Positions 1-9,233 are shown, counted from the first letter of the stretch. The stretch: 47,583 bases of DNA from Candidatus Latescibacterota bacterium (GCA_019038625.1 JAHOYU010000121.1:1-47583); one strand, 5' to 3'. Translations and numbers: made by a program. Notes: generated from the sequence alone by a model not told the origin.

Positions 1-320
1 GGAACAGCTGAGATGACGGGATTCAAATTGCCGACAGGTGCAAGTAACGGTTACGTACTTACTTCCGATGCCAGTGGTATCGGTACTTGGCAAGCAGGGG
101 GTAGCGGCAGTGGAGACATCACAGCGGTCAACGCCGGAAACGGACTGGTAGGAGGAGGAACTTCGGGGGAAGTATCATTGAATATACTTGTTGGAACAGG
201 CATCGCTGCCTCAGCGGATATGCTAAGTCTTACCTCTGATTACAGCTCCGGCAGTGCATATGATAGCCGATTTGTGAATGATAGTGATCTCGATCACCTG
301 GATTCAGCTGACGGCAGCGT
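1..320 (+). repeat. Intragenic direct repeat, copy 1
   Basis: Bases 1-320 recur at 616-935 with a constant offset of 615. By eye there is one mismatch in 320 bases (C at 291, T at 906). The copy is cut by the left edge, so the true unit may be longer or present in more copies. It encodes the segment from GTAEMTGFKLPTG to LDSADGSV. Confidence 0.9.
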
Positions 321-1641
321 GCCCAACGCTTTATATGTAAACAACAACGGAAAAGTGGGAATTGGTACTACCAGCCAAACGCACACACTGGAAATATATT
401 CTCCGACCAATGCAGACATATATTTAAAAAGTGGTTCCGCACCGACATTACTTCTGGATAACTCAACCTATGCAAATCCGTGGCGAGTGTTGGTTGAAGA
501 TACCAGTGGTAAGTTTATCATCTCAGATGGCCTGACAGCGCAGAGGTTTTTCATAGATTCTGCGGGCAATATAGGAATCGGCGAAAACAACCCGGCTTCT
601 CGCCTGGATGTGGCAGGAACAGCTGAGATGACGGGATTCAAATTGCCGACAGGTGCAAGTAACGGTTACGTACTTACTTCCGATGCCAGTGGTATCGGTA
701 CTTGGCAAGCAGGGGGTAGCGGCAGTGGAGACATCACAGCGGTCAACGCCGGAAACGGACTGGTAGGAGGAGGAACTTCGGGGGAAGTATCATTGAATAT
801 ACTTGTTGGAACAGGCATCGCTGCCTCAGCGGATATGCTAAGTCTTACCTCTGATTACAGCTCCGGCAGTGCATATGATAGCCGATTTGTGAATGATAGT
901 GATCTTGATCACCTGGATTCAGCTGACGGCAGCGTTGCAGGTGCCGTGTTTGTGGATAATGACGGTAAAGTCGGTATCGGCACCACCAGCCCGGACTGCC
1001 TGCTTCATGTCATGAAAGCTGGTGATACCGAGATCTGTGTAGAGCATCCCGGCCCTACGTATGATAAGAATGTCGGGTTTCGAATAAAAGCGAACACAGT
1101 TAGCGGGAGTCCATACGCGAACTGGTTCCTTCAATCAGACTGGAGTGGTAATTTTGCTTTAAGAGATGAGACTGCCGGCACCAGACCATTCTTTGTCGAG
1201 GCAGCCGCGCCGAATTATTCATTGTGCATCAAGCAATCCGGCAGCATCGGATTGGGTACGAATACTCCCTCCTATAAGCTGGATGTTACCGGTGATATCC
1301 AATGCGTCGCGCTCCACGAGACATCCGACGAACGGTTGAAGACCAACATCAAGCCGCTCGAAAATGCTCTGGAAGCGGTAATGAATCTGCAGGGTATATC
1401 ATTCGAGTGGAACGAAGCAGCTGAATCAAAAGGGGCTCAAGCGGGTAAGGAGCAAATCGGTTTGATCGCACAGGAAGTAGAGCGGGTCCTTCCAGAGCTG
1501 GTAGCCACGGCTGAAGATGGGTATAAATCAGTCGATTACAGCAAATTGACAGCTGTCCTTATCGAGGCTGTAAAGGACCTAAAATCAGAAAACGAAATAT
1601 TGATGAAAAAAATCAAAGCACTCGAAAAAGCCATGGAGTAG
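1..1641 (+). CDS. Fibre-like surface protein with C-terminal S74 intramolecular chaperone (5' end missing)
   Basis: The frame is open to the left edge, so this is the 3' part of a longer gene; residue numbers here count from the Met codon at 13. The C-terminal ~105 residues match the peptidase S74 / endosialidase-chaperone family, which trimerises tail-fibre-like proteins and then cuts itself off. The signature SDERLKTNI is present, with the expected Ser438-Lys443 catalytic pair (spacing five, as in K1F endosialidase), followed by QIGLIAQEVERVLPE and a coiled-coil end. Upstream are Gly/Ser/Asp-rich low-complexity segments and short 'KVGIGTTSP' blocks typical of trimeric fibres. Two nearly identical 106-residue segments are present (see repeats). 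Stop TAG at 1639. No phage genes adjoin it, so a cell-surface adhesin is as likely as a prophage remnant. Role is inferred; the S74 call is firm. Confidence 0.85.
   Translation, partial: GTAEMTGFKLPTGASNGYVLTSDASGIGTWQAGGSGSGDITAVNAGNGLVGGGTSGEVSLNILVGTGIAASADMLSLTSDYSSGSAYDSRFVNDSDLDHLDSADGSVPNALYVNNNGKVGIGTTSQTHTLEIYSPTNADIYLKSGSAPTLLLDNSTYANPWRVLVEDTSGKFIISDGLTAQRFFIDSAGNIGIGENNPASRLDVAGTAEMTGFKLPTGASNGYVLTSDASGIGTWQAGGSGSGDITAVNAGNGLVGGGTSGEVSLNILVGTGIAASADMLSLTSDYSSGSAYDSRFVNDSDLDHLDSADGSVAGAVFVDNDGKVGIGTTSPDCLLHVMKAGDTEICVEHPGPTYDKNVGFRIKANTVSGSPYANWFLQSDWSGNFALRDETAGTRPFFVEAAAPNYSLCIKQSGSIGLGTNTPSYKLDVTGDIQCVALHETSDERLKTNIKPLENALEAVMNLQGISFEWNEAAESKGAQAGKEQIGLIAQEVERVLPELVATAEDGYKSVDYSKLTAVLIEAVKDLKSENEILMKKIKALEKAME
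616..935 (+). repeat. Intragenic direct repeat, copy 2
   Basis: Second copy of the 320-base unit of 1-320, in the same reading frame. The near absence of even synonymous differences points to a recent duplication or gene conversion. The sequences diverge abruptly after position 935, where one copy continues PNALYVNN and the other AGAVFVDN. Confidence 0.9.
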
Positions 1642-1813
1642 ATCCTGTTGGGAATCACTTATAACTTTAGTCTTTAGATTCCATCGATTGACGCTGTGCG
1701 GGGACAAATAATTGAAATAAAATCTATTTTGATGTGTAATGGCAATGTCACCGGAATTAACATAAATCTGCTTGTCACCTGTATGGCTCGCAATATTGAT
1801 CAAGGATGTCTGA

Positions 1814-2080
1814 ATGTCAAAATTAATAGAATCGATCAAATCCCCTCATATCCAGATTGCGCTGGTAACGGGGCTCAGCATATTATTCCTGGCGTATGCA
1901 TCCAAGCGAGTGTCGGCGGAACCGATAGGATACCTGCAGATGGCGATACCGCCATTTCTGGCGACGATCTATAGTGCTGTATTAAAGAAGCATAAAGGCA
2001 AAAAGATCTGCACGACCTGGTATTGGATCGTGGCAATAATAATAGCCACTGCTCTGGTTATCGTGTTAAATATGATCTGA
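1814..2080 (+). CDS. Small two-helix membrane protein, unknown
   Basis: An 88-residue protein I do not recognise. It shows a hydrophobic helix at about residues 13-30, a semi-hydrophobic stretch at 40-57, a basic KKHKGKK loop and a second strong helix at 68-88 that ends the protein. The ATG has an AAGGA box seven bases upstream (1802-1806). The basic loop suggests a hairpin with the loop in the cytoplasm. It precedes another small membrane protein and a cupin, all on the plus strand with short gaps, so these three may be one transcript. A different frame also reads through 1696-1974, but it has no comparable hydrophobic pattern or ribosome site. Confidence 0.55.
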   Translation: MSKLIESIKSPHIQIALVTGLSILFLAYASKRVSAEPIGYLQMAIPPFLATIYSAVLKKHKGKKICTTWYWIVAIIIATALVIVLNMI

Positions 2081-2111
2081 TTCCTCCCTTCCTTCATGAA
2101 AGGAAACTGAC

Positions 2112-2411
2112 ATGAGCCTCGCCTGTCCACAATGCGGCAAACGGCTTGGCCGTGGGGAAGTGATCAAGTTCATCCGTCTGGCAACTATCTACTGCGTTCA
2201 ATGCAATTCTCCACTGTCAATTGATAAAACCGGGCGGCTGGCGATATGGCATCCGGTGATCCTGGCATTTCTTCTCAGCATATTATTCATGAAAGTGACT
2301 CCCTACCAACCCATTATGTTAATTCTGCTGCTTGCAGGTTTTGTGGTTGGTGCGTTCAACGGGGATAAATACGGCACATTGCACCTGTCTTCAGAAGATA
2401 AAGAGGAATAA
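2112..2411 (+). CDS. Small zinc-ribbon membrane protein, unknown
   Basis: A 99-residue protein with two CxxC pairs in the N-terminal third (Cys5/Cys8 in CPQC and Cys28/Cys31 in CVQC), the usual spacing of a zinc ribbon. Two transmembrane helices follow at about 46-62 and 66-83, and the tail is acidic. The ATG is preceded by GAAAGGA at good distance. Its stop codon (TAA, 2409-2411) directly abuts the ATG of the cupin gene, suggesting translational coupling. I do not recognise a specific family. Similar ribbon-plus-two-helix proteins are widespread and poorly characterised. The fold is inferred from the cysteine pattern. Confidence 0.6.
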   Translation: MSLACPQCGKRLGRGEVIKFIRLATIYCVQCNSPLSIDKTGRLAIWHPVILAFLLSILFMKVTPYQPIMLILLLAGFVVGAFNGDKYGTLHLSSEDKEE

Positions 2412-2783
2412 ATGGCAAAAGCAGTAAATATTGAAGAATGTTTTGAGATGTTTAATGATACATTTTCCCCCAAGATCGTTGGAAAGTTAAATGGACAGCA
2501 TGTCATGCTTGTCCGTTGTGAAGGCGACAAGGTTCCCTGGCACACGCACGATGATGAAGATGAAATGTTTCTGGTGGTAGAAGGAACACTTGAGGTAATG
2601 TTAAAAGATGAAAACATAACTTTACAGGCTGGCGAATTCTATATAGTCCCAAAAGGTGTTGAGCATCGTGTTGTTCCGCGAGGCCACGTCAAGCTTGTAT
2701 TGTTTGAACCCGAAGGTATTGCTCATACTGGAAAAGTGGAGACGGAGATCACTAAAAAGGTCTTTGATCGACTCGAATTATAG
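2412..2783 (+). CDS. Cupin-domain protein
   Basis: A 123-residue single-domain cupin. Motif 1 is WHTHDDEDEMFLVVEG, giving metal ligands His44, His46 and Glu51. Motif 2 is GEFYIVPKGVEH, giving His85. All four ligands of the mononuclear metal site are therefore present. Length is normal for small cupins (110-130). Members range from isomerases and dioxygenases to simple small-molecule binding proteins, and the sequence alone does not pick one. It follows the zinc-ribbon protein without any gap. The fold and metal site are supported by the motifs; substrate is unknown. Confidence 0.85.
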   Translation: MAKAVNIEECFEMFNDTFSPKIVGKLNGQHVMLVRCEGDKVPWHTHDDEDEMFLVVEGTLEVMLKDENITLQAGEFYIVPKGVEHRVVPRGHVKLVLFEPEGIAHTGKVETEITKKVFDRLEL

Positions 2784-2792
2784 AAATTGTTG

Positions 2793-4286
2793 ATGAATAC
2801 AAAAAACACGAGACTTGGTATCCTCTTTATTTTTTTTGTTGGGGTTATTGTATCATCAACATTTTCTTTTTATAAAATTCAGTCATTGAGTTTTCATACG
2901 AGAGATTATGCCCTGTATATGCAATTTTCCTCAAAACTGCTGGATCCGGACCTTGCGGACCGATATTCCCTGAATCCAAATGGTTATAATATTTTGAGAT
3001 TTTCCGGAACAGAGGGCGAGGATAGCTTTCATAAAGCAATTCACCTGGAGCCGGTGAAATATGTATACGCGATCATATATAGATTCTTCAAGAGTCCGTT
3101 ATTACTCTTTTTGTTTATCGCAATAATCTATTTCTCTCCACTTTTATACCTTGCACGATTTCATCCAATGGACACCGGGCTGGACAGGTATTTCATGGTG
3201 ATACTTTCTGGCTTATACGTTGTTTTTCCTTCCACGGTCGAGGTGGTAGCATATGACCTGAGACCCTATGTCTTGTTGGCGCCATTGTTCCTGCTTTCAA
3301 TGCTGTCCGTATACCTGAGACGTCCATTATGGGAAAAGCTGGTATTTTTTAATCTCATGTTCATTGCGCGGGAAGAAGGACTGGTCTTTGGACTCATCGT
3401 GATATTGTTTGCTATCGCTGGCTGCAAGGATAGACAAAGCAGGAGATCCCATGCTACAGGGTTGATATCATCGTGGTTTATATGGCTTGTTCTCTCGCTT
3501 ATGTATTTTATCTGGACAGGATATTCGTTTAATGCAGTTCTGAACCTGCGAGTTACTCTATTTGTCCTGGCTGTTGCTGCTTTTTCTCTCCTCGCGTTGC
3601 TCCTGTTATGGCGAAAAGCCATAGAAGAGAAAGTCTCTCGAGGTTTTCTTCAGCTCATCACTTATGTCCTGGTATTTGCCCCACTAGGGTTTCAATACTT
3701 TAAGCCCAATTTACATAGATTTACAGGCAACCCTCTGGACGGCATAAAATATGCGACCTTATCACTTGTCACCTACCCAAAATATAACCTTTATTTTATC
3801 TGTGCCTTATTGCTCACATTTCTGGTATGGGAGCTGATGAGGAAGCGAAGAATTAAACAAATTATAATTGGCTGTCTGGTCATCGCTACAATTATGTTCG
3901 TATCTGTAAACGCGATATTTCTTCGGCGTGACATAACTATTGAAAAATATACTGCAAGCGAAGTCATTCATGATTTGCGAGAGTCGACTGATAAATACAG
4001 TACTTTTATTCTCACTGATTATGCTACACACCAGGCGTTCTATGATTATGAAAATGTCTATGTCTATAATCGGCTGCCCTGGTATTTAGTGGCAGGTCAA
4101 GAGCGATATTACCCGGACCCTGAAAACATATCAGCATTAAAGAAGCTCTTAAAAAGCGATATCGAATATATTGTCGTATCCCGGGAAAGCACAGAAGAAA
4201 TCGAGAGGTTATTAAGATCCTCTTCGATCGAAGTGCCACAAGCCGACGCAGGAAATGGGACATATAAGATAATCAGGTTGCGATAA
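2793..4286 (+). CDS. Multi-pass membrane protein, DUF2079-like
   Basis: About 497 residues with an N-terminal helix, a short extracytoplasmic segment (SFHTRDYALYMQFSSKLLDP), then roughly nine to ten further hydrophobic helices and a soluble C-terminal ~110 residues. The order of an early 'DYALYMQ' element, a 'LEPVKYVYAIIY' element and 'FIAREEGLVFGL' resembles DUF2079, a family related in layout to lipid-linked sugar glycosyltransferases. The C-terminal part (TDYATHQAFYDYENVYVYNR) fits the periplasmic end of such proteins. I chose the ATG at 2793; TTG at 2787 is in frame, but neither has a clear ribosome site. The family call is tentative and the biochemical role unknown. The gene is AT-richer than most of the window. 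Confidence 0.5.
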   Translation: MNTKNTRLGILFIFFVGVIVSSTFSFYKIQSLSFHTRDYALYMQFSSKLLDPDLADRYSLNPNGYNILRFSGTEGEDSFHKAIHLEPVKYVYAIIYRFFKSPLLLFLFIAIIYFSPLLYLARFHPMDTGLDRYFMVILSGLYVVFPSTVEVVAYDLRPYVLLAPLFLLSMLSVYLRRPLWEKLVFFNLMFIAREEGLVFGLIVILFAIAGCKDRQSRRSHATGLISSWFIWLVLSLMYFIWTGYSFNAVLNLRVTLFVLAVAAFSLLALLLLWRKAIEEKVSRGFLQLITYVLVFAPLGFQYFKPNLHRFTGNPLDGIKYATLSLVTYPKYNLYFICALLLTFLVWELMRKRRIKQIIIGCLVIATIMFVSVNAIFLRRDITIEKYTASEVIHDLRESTDKYSTFILTDYATHQAFYDYENVYVYNRLPWYLVAGQERYYPDPENISALKKLLKSDIEYIVVSRESTEEIERLLRSSSIEVPQADAGNGTYKIIRLR

Positions 4287-4363
4287 AGCAGTGTCGCAGG
4301 AATCCGGAACACAGATTATTCATTCTGCTGTCATCCGCGTCCGGCATGAATTAAAGTAAGTAT

Positions 4364-4393
4364 TTGTAACAAAGCACTTTTTTGTATTACAAT
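4364..4393 (+). promoter_or_regulatory. Candidate promoter for the STAS/kinase pair
   Basis: TTGTAA at 4364-4369 and TACAAT at 4388-4393 with an 18-base spacer, 55 bases before the next start codon. The two boxes also form an inverted repeat (TTGTAA...TTACAA), so an operator is an alternative reading. Weak evidence. Confidence 0.3.
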
Positions 4394-4448
4394 TGTGACT
4401 CATGCTGACGTGTGCTGAGGCTGATCATTCGGCTCAAGAGGGCTTGCT

Positions 4449-4817
4449 ATGGCAGAGAAAGTCACGATTCGTGAAGACCTCCAGATCATTCAGGTTGACT
4501 CGTATGGTGATGTGAACGCCGAGGACCTGAAAAAATCACTTGAGACGGTATTCAAGATTCGACAGGAACAGGGTCTGACCAGGGTGCTTGTCGATGCTAC
4601 CAGAGAAACTTCACTCCCTTCTACCCCTCGCGTCTTCGAATTTGGATCACAACTGGCCGAATTGCTTCGAGGGATGAAGTTTGCACTTGCCACTTCACCT
4701 GAGACGGATCGAGACCTGAGATTTCTTGTGACCGTGGCAATCAATCGGGGAGCTCAAGTCAGTGTTTTCGATTCGGTGGATGACGCGCTTGTGTGGTTGA
4801 TGGAAGATCCAGGGTAA
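4449..4817 (+). CDS. STAS/SpoIIAA-like protein
   Basis: A 122-residue protein with the alternating strand/helix pattern of STAS-like proteins: a short N-terminal strand (QIIQVDSYGDV), a central strand ending in VLVDATRE, and a late VSVFDSVDDALVWL helix. Small proteins of this type with 'LPSTPRVFEF' and 'LRFLVTVAINRG' are common in bacteria and are generally left without function. The ATG follows GAGGG by seven bases. The sensor kinase starts one base after this stop, so the two are probably made together. An accessory role in that signalling pathway is inference. I see no experimentally known partner from sequence. Confidence 0.6.
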   Translation: MAEKVTIREDLQIIQVDSYGDVNAEDLKKSLETVFKIRQEQGLTRVLVDATRETSLPSTPRVFEFGSQLAELLRGMKFALATSPETDRDLRFLVTVAINRGAQVSVFDSVDDALVWLMEDPG

Positions 4818-4818
4818 T

Positions 4819-7800
4819 ATGAAAGACCAGAAAAAAACAAAAGATCAGCTTAGTGTAGAATTAAAGGAGATGCATCAGCGCGTTGCTGAGTTGGAAGAGA
4901 ATGAGACCAGAGGTATAAAGGTACAGGAGGCGCTGAGGGAAAGCGAAGAGCGGTTTCGGGCAACCTTTGAGCAGGCAGCAGTCGGAATCACTCATGTGTC
5001 ACCTGAAGGGCGATTTTTGCGCATCAACCAGAAATTCTGCGATATTGTGGGATACTCACGAGATGAGATACTCCAACTGAAATATCAGAATATTACCCAT
5101 CCGGACGATCTCGATGTCGACGTCGACCGGGCGGGTGATCTGTTGTCCGGAAAAAGCAAAACAGATGTTTTGGAAAAACGATACATCCACAAAAACGGTG
5201 AACCAGTGTGGGTTCATCTGACAGTCTCTCTGGTGCGAGACGAAGCAGGCCAGCCAAAATGGTTTATCGCAGTCATTCAGGATATCACTGAGCGCAAAGA
5301 AGCAGAGGAAAAGCTTCGAGAGAGTAAAGAGCGTTTCGAGAAAATCACTTCACAATCCCCTATTCCTATGGTTATCACTGATTCCATAGGCAATGTTGAA
5401 TATTTCAACGATAAATTTATCAAGACCTATGGCCACACTATGGATGATATATCGACCGCCGAGCAATGGTGGATCGCTGCCTACCCCGACGAAGATTATC
5501 GTCTGCTTGTACGACGATCATGGGAAAAAGCAATCGCTGAGGCAGCTGAAAAAGGGACTCAGATCGAAACTCAGGAATGGGATATCACATGCAAAGATAG
5601 TTCGGTGCGCCATGTTGAGTTTAATATGATGCCCCTGGGTGAGATCTCTGTCATTGCGATGAACGATATTACCGAGCGCAAACAGGTAGCGGACGCGTTG
5701 CGGGAGAGCGAGATGAAATATCGACTCCTGTCCACCAACACGCTGGATACGATCTGGACCACAGACCTTGAATTCAATATAACCTTTATCAGCAATGCTG
5801 TATTCGACTTCCTGGGATACACACCCCAGGAATTCTTAGGCAGGAATCCCACGGATTTTACAGTGTCGGAGGATATGCCAGCGCTTGAGAGAGCGGCTAA
5901 TGAATTAATTGTCATATATAAAGAAGGAGAGATCCGACAAAGCATGGTCGAGGTCCGGCAGATCCGAAAGGATGGCACAATAATAGATGTCGAGCTTACC
6001 GCTAACTTGCTGCAGGATAGAACGGGACAGGTCATAGGTTTTCAGGGCAGAAGCATTAACATCACAGAGCGAAAACAGAAAGAAAAGGCGTTACGACTCA
6101 CGCAGGCCTCCGTTGATAATTTAATGGATGCAGTTTACTGGATGGGAGCAGATGCAAAATTCATCTATGTGAATTCTGCGGCGGTCGAGGCTTTGGGGTA
6201 CTCAAAAGAAGAATTGCTCACAATGACCGTACATGATATAGGTCCCGAATTTCCGAAAGAAGTATGGCCGGAACATTGGGCTGATCTGAAAGAACGCAAA
6301 TCGTTCGTTCTCCACACCAATCATCGAAGAAAAGATGGGAGCATCTTCCCGGTCGATATATCGGTTAACTTAATCGAATTCGGGGGGACGGAGATCAATT
6401 GCGCGATTGCCAGGGATGTCAGTGAGCGCAAGAAGGCTGAAGCAGAATTGTCCGAGGCGTACAATATAATAAATCGTAGTCCGGTGGTTGCGTTTCTATG
6501 GAAGAATGTGTCAGGCTGGCCAGTTGTGTTTGCGTCGGAAAATGTGGATAAATTGACTGGCTATTCAGCGCGGGAGTTCACGGAAGGAAAAGCTTCTTAC
6601 GGGGAAATGATCCATATGGATGATCGTGAAAGAGTTGCCAGCGAAGTCATGAGCAACGAGGCAAATGTGGAGGTGCAGACATTCGTTCATGAACCGTACA
6701 GGATCATTACGAAAAATGGAGAAACTAAATGGGTTTCGGATGCGACATATATCCGCAGAGATTCCGGAGGAGTGATCACACATTTCGAGGGAATCGTTAT
6801 CGATCTCACCGAAAGATTGAAGTTGGAAGATCAATTGCGCCAGGCTCAGAAAATGGAATCCGTCGGACGGCTGGCTGGTGGTGTAGCCCATGACTTCAAC
6901 AACATGCTGAGTGTGATTCTCGGCCATGTGGAGTTGGTCCTGGAACAGATGGACTCACAACAGCCGCTCTTTGAGGACATGCAGGCAATACGTTCGGCTG
7001 CCCGGCGCTCCGCGGACCTTACCCGAAAACTGCTGGCCTTTGCCCGCAAGGAGACTATCACTCCAAGTGTCCTGGATATTAACGAGACTGTGGAAGGGAT
7101 GCTCAAGATGTTGAGGCGGTTGATCGGTGAGGATATCGATCTTGCCTGGCTGCCGGGGAAGGATGTGTGGCCGGTCAAAGTGGATCCATCGCAGATCGAT
7201 CATCTACTTGCCAACCTGTGCGTCAACGCGAGAGATGCCATCGAAGGTGTGGGCAAGGTCACCATCGAAACAAATAATAGTACAATAGATAAGTCCTATT
7301 GCGCCGAGCATCCGGGTTTTGTTCCAGGCGAGTATGTCATGCTTGCAGTAAGCGATAATGGGTGCGGCATAGACAAGGAAATAATGGACAATATTTTCGA
7401 GCCATTTTTCACCTTAAAAGATATGGAAAAAGGCACCGGACTGGGGCTGGCGATGGTCTACGGCATCGTCAAGCAGAACAACGGGTTCATTAATGTGTAC
7501 AGCGAGCCTGACCTGGGCGCGGTTTTCAAGATCTACTTGCCCCGGAACAGGGTCGAGGACGTAAAGATAGAGGATGAAATTCTTTCGGACCAGGTTGCCC
7601 TGGGTAACGAGACCATCCTGCTGGTCGAGGATGAGGCGGCGATACTGAAAATGACCACAGGAATGCTGGAGCGATACGGGTACTCCGTACTGGCCACCTC
7701 CGTCCCGAGCGAGGCCATCCGCCTGGCCGGAAAGCGTGCCGACAAAGTCCATCTGCTCTTAACCGACGTGATTATGCCCGAGATGAACGGGCAGGACCTT

Positions 7801-7974
7801 GCCAGGACCCTACTGTCCCTTAACCCTGGATTAAAGTGTCTGTTCATGTCCGGCTATACGGCCAATGTGATCGCTCGCCACGGAGTCCTGGATGATGGGG
7901 TACATTTCCTGCAGAAGCCGTATACACCGCAGGATCTGGCCAGGAAGGTTCGGGAGACACTTGATGGCGAATAG
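4819..7974 (+). CDS. Hybrid sensor histidine kinase with five PAS domains
   Basis: A 1051-residue soluble hybrid kinase. After a short N-terminal coiled coil come five PAS/PAC modules; their ends are marked by ITERK-type sequences near residues 157, 283, 414 and 533 and LTERLKLED near 661. The H-box GRLAGGVAHDFNN gives phospho-acceptor His691. The ATPase domain has an N-box (LLANLCVNARDAI), a G1 box (VSDNGCGID) and a G2 box (KGTGLGLAMVYGIV). A C-terminal receiver domain has the acidic LLVEDEA, phospho-acceptor Asp983 in LLTDVIMPEMNG and the conserved Lys in LQKPY. No transmembrane segment is visible, so the signal is probably cytosolic (redox, light or ligand). It starts one base after the STAS-like gene. 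No output regulator is adjacent. Confidence 0.93.
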   Translation: MKDQKKTKDQLSVELKEMHQRVAELEENETRGIKVQEALRESEERFRATFEQAAVGITHVSPEGRFLRINQKFCDIVGYSRDEILQLKYQNITHPDDLDVDVDRAGDLLSGKSKTDVLEKRYIHKNGEPVWVHLTVSLVRDEAGQPKWFIAVIQDITERKEAEEKLRESKERFEKITSQSPIPMVITDSIGNVEYFNDKFIKTYGHTMDDISTAEQWWIAAYPDEDYRLLVRRSWEKAIAEAAEKGTQIETQEWDITCKDSSVRHVEFNMMPLGEISVIAMNDITERKQVADALRESEMKYRLLSTNTLDTIWTTDLEFNITFISNAVFDFLGYTPQEFLGRNPTDFTVSEDMPALERAANELIVIYKEGEIRQSMVEVRQIRKDGTIIDVELTANLLQDRTGQVIGFQGRSINITERKQKEKALRLTQASVDNLMDAVYWMGADAKFIYVNSAAVEALGYSKEELLTMTVHDIGPEFPKEVWPEHWADLKERKSFVLHTNHRRKDGSIFPVDISVNLIEFGGTEINCAIARDVSERKKAEAELSEAYNIINRSPVVAFLWKNVSGWPVVFASENVDKLTGYSAREFTEGKASYGEMIHMDDRERVASEVMSNEANVEVQTFVHEPYRIITKNGETKWVSDATYIRRDSGGVITHFEGIVIDLTERLKLEDQLRQAQKMESVGRLAGGVAHDFNNMLSVILGHVELVLEQMDSQQPLFEDMQAIRSAARRSADLTRKLLAFARKETITPSVLDINETVEGMLKMLRRLIGEDIDLAWLPGKDVWPVKVDPSQIDHLLANLCVNARDAIEGVGKVTIETNNSTIDKSYCAEHPGFVPGEYVMLAVSDNGCGIDKEIMDNIFEPFFTLKDMEKGTGLGLAMVYGIVKQNNGFINVYSEPDLGAVFKIYLPRNRVEDVKIEDEILSDQVALGNETILLVEDEAAILKMTTGMLERYGYSVLATSVPSEAIRLAGKRADKVHLLLTDVIMPEMNGQDLARTLLSLNPGLKCLFMSGYTANVIARHGVLDDGVHFLQKPYTPQDLARKVRETLDGE

Positions 7975-8047
7975 GGGAAAAATAAGTTGGGATGACCGGT
8001 TCTGCGAGTATTGAGACTGATGGCATCTCCCCCCCCGCGAGACCTGT

Positions 8048-9181
8048 TTATCGACCGTTGATCACATCGTCCAGTGTCTCGATGACATACCCGATCTCGT
8101 CGTCAGTCAGCTTCGGGTAGAATGGGATAGTGATCGTGCGCGACCCGATGCTCTCTGCAACGGGGAACATTCCCTCCCGGTAACCGAATCGTTCGCGATA
8201 GTATGTCATAAGGTGAAGGGGGTGGAAGTTTATCGACATCCCGACGCCCCGTTTCTGCATCTCTGTCATGATCTCGCCGCGCCTTGTCGCATCGACAAGG
8301 AGGGTGATAATGTGGCATGCATGTGTCGCTTCGGGCCTGATCGAGTGAAGTTCGACTCCGTCCATCTTTGTAAAAGCTTCCTCATATATCCGGTAGATCT
8401 CCCTGCGGCGTTCGAGAAATGATTCTACCTTTTTCATCTGCTCGACGAGTATGGCCGCGTGGATATTGTCCATGTTGTATTTCCAGCCGAGCATCTTCAC
8501 ATCGTATTGTTCGAAATGGTCGGTATAACGTTCCATCGCCGTACGGTCGAATCCGTGGAGCCTCAATTGACGGAGATGTTCGTTCCTTTCGGGGTCTTTC
8601 ACCGAAATGGCGCCACCTTCTCCTGATGTGATGTTTTTTGTGGCGTAGAAACTGAAGCAGGCGTAATCGCTGTAATGGCCAGGTTTCTTTTCCATCCATT
8701 CCGCTTCGAGAGAGTGTGCCGCGTCCTCGACGATGACCAGGCCGTGCATGTCCGCTATATCGCGCAGGGAGGACATGTCGCACATCTGGCCATAGAGGTG
8801 AACTGGCAATATACCGCGGGTCTTCGCGGTGACCGCTTCTTCAACGGTATCAGGGGCGATATTGCCGGTTGCCGGGTCAACATCGACAAGCACCGGTGTG
8901 CCGCCGGCCATCAGGATTGCGTTTGCCGAGCCTATGAATGTCAGTGGGGTCGTGATCACTTCGTCGCCGGGGCCGATCCCACCGGCAAGAAGGGCAAGCT
9001 GCATCGCTCCAGTGCAACTCGTGACAGCTACCGTAAATGGAAGATCCAGGTATGAAGCGAGAGATTCCTCGAACTCGGCGACTTCCGACCCCGTAGTTAT
9101 GAACAGGGTCCTCAGCACCGAGCCGACTCTCTCTATCTCTTCTTCGCCAATACTGTGTCTGAAGAATTCGACCTTACGCAC
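8048..9181 (-). CDS. DegT/DnrJ/EryC1-type sugar aminotransferase
   Basis: PLP-dependent transaminase of the DegT family, which adds amino groups to nucleotide-linked keto-sugars for surface polysaccharides. It has the N-terminal FFRHSIGEEEIE block, TSCTGAMQLAL, VIVEDAAHS and the PLP lysine in FYATKNITSGEGG, plus a normal C-terminal domain; about 377 residues is usual length. I place the start at GTG 9181-9179 because AAAGGA lies five bases upstream and family members begin here. In-frame GTG at 9223 and ATG at 9217 would add an unconserved stretch without a clear ribosome site. It follows the CDF gene on the minus strand with a small gap and is probably the last gene of that transcript. The exact sugar cannot be told. 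Confidence 0.88.
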   Translation of the reverse strand: MRKVEFFRHSIGEEEIERVGSVLRTLFITTGSEVAEFEESLASYLDLPFTVAVTSCTGAMQLALLAGGIGPGDEVITTPLTFIGSANAILMAGGTPVLVDVDPATGNIAPDTVEEAVTAKTRGILPVHLYGQMCDMSSLRDIADMHGLVIVEDAAHSLEAEWMEKKPGHYSDYACFSFYATKNITSGEGGAISVKDPERNEHLRQLRLHGFDRTAMERYTDHFEQYDVKMLGWKYNMDNIHAAILVEQMKKVESFLERRREIYRIYEEAFTKMDGVELHSIRPEATHACHIITLLVDATRRGEIMTEMQKRGVGMSINFHPLHLMTYYRERFGYREGMFPVAESIGSRTITIPFYPKLTDDEIGYVIETLDDVINGR

Positions 9182-9233
9182 ATTTTCCTTTCGTCTATCG
9201 AGGCTCAGCCTGTCCATCAGCACAGTCGGAATA

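Noticed and set aside
1-1641. Prophage remnant because of the tail-fibre-type chaperone domain
   Set aside because: No capsid, tail, lysis or integrase gene is near; S74 domains also occur in bacterial surface proteins.
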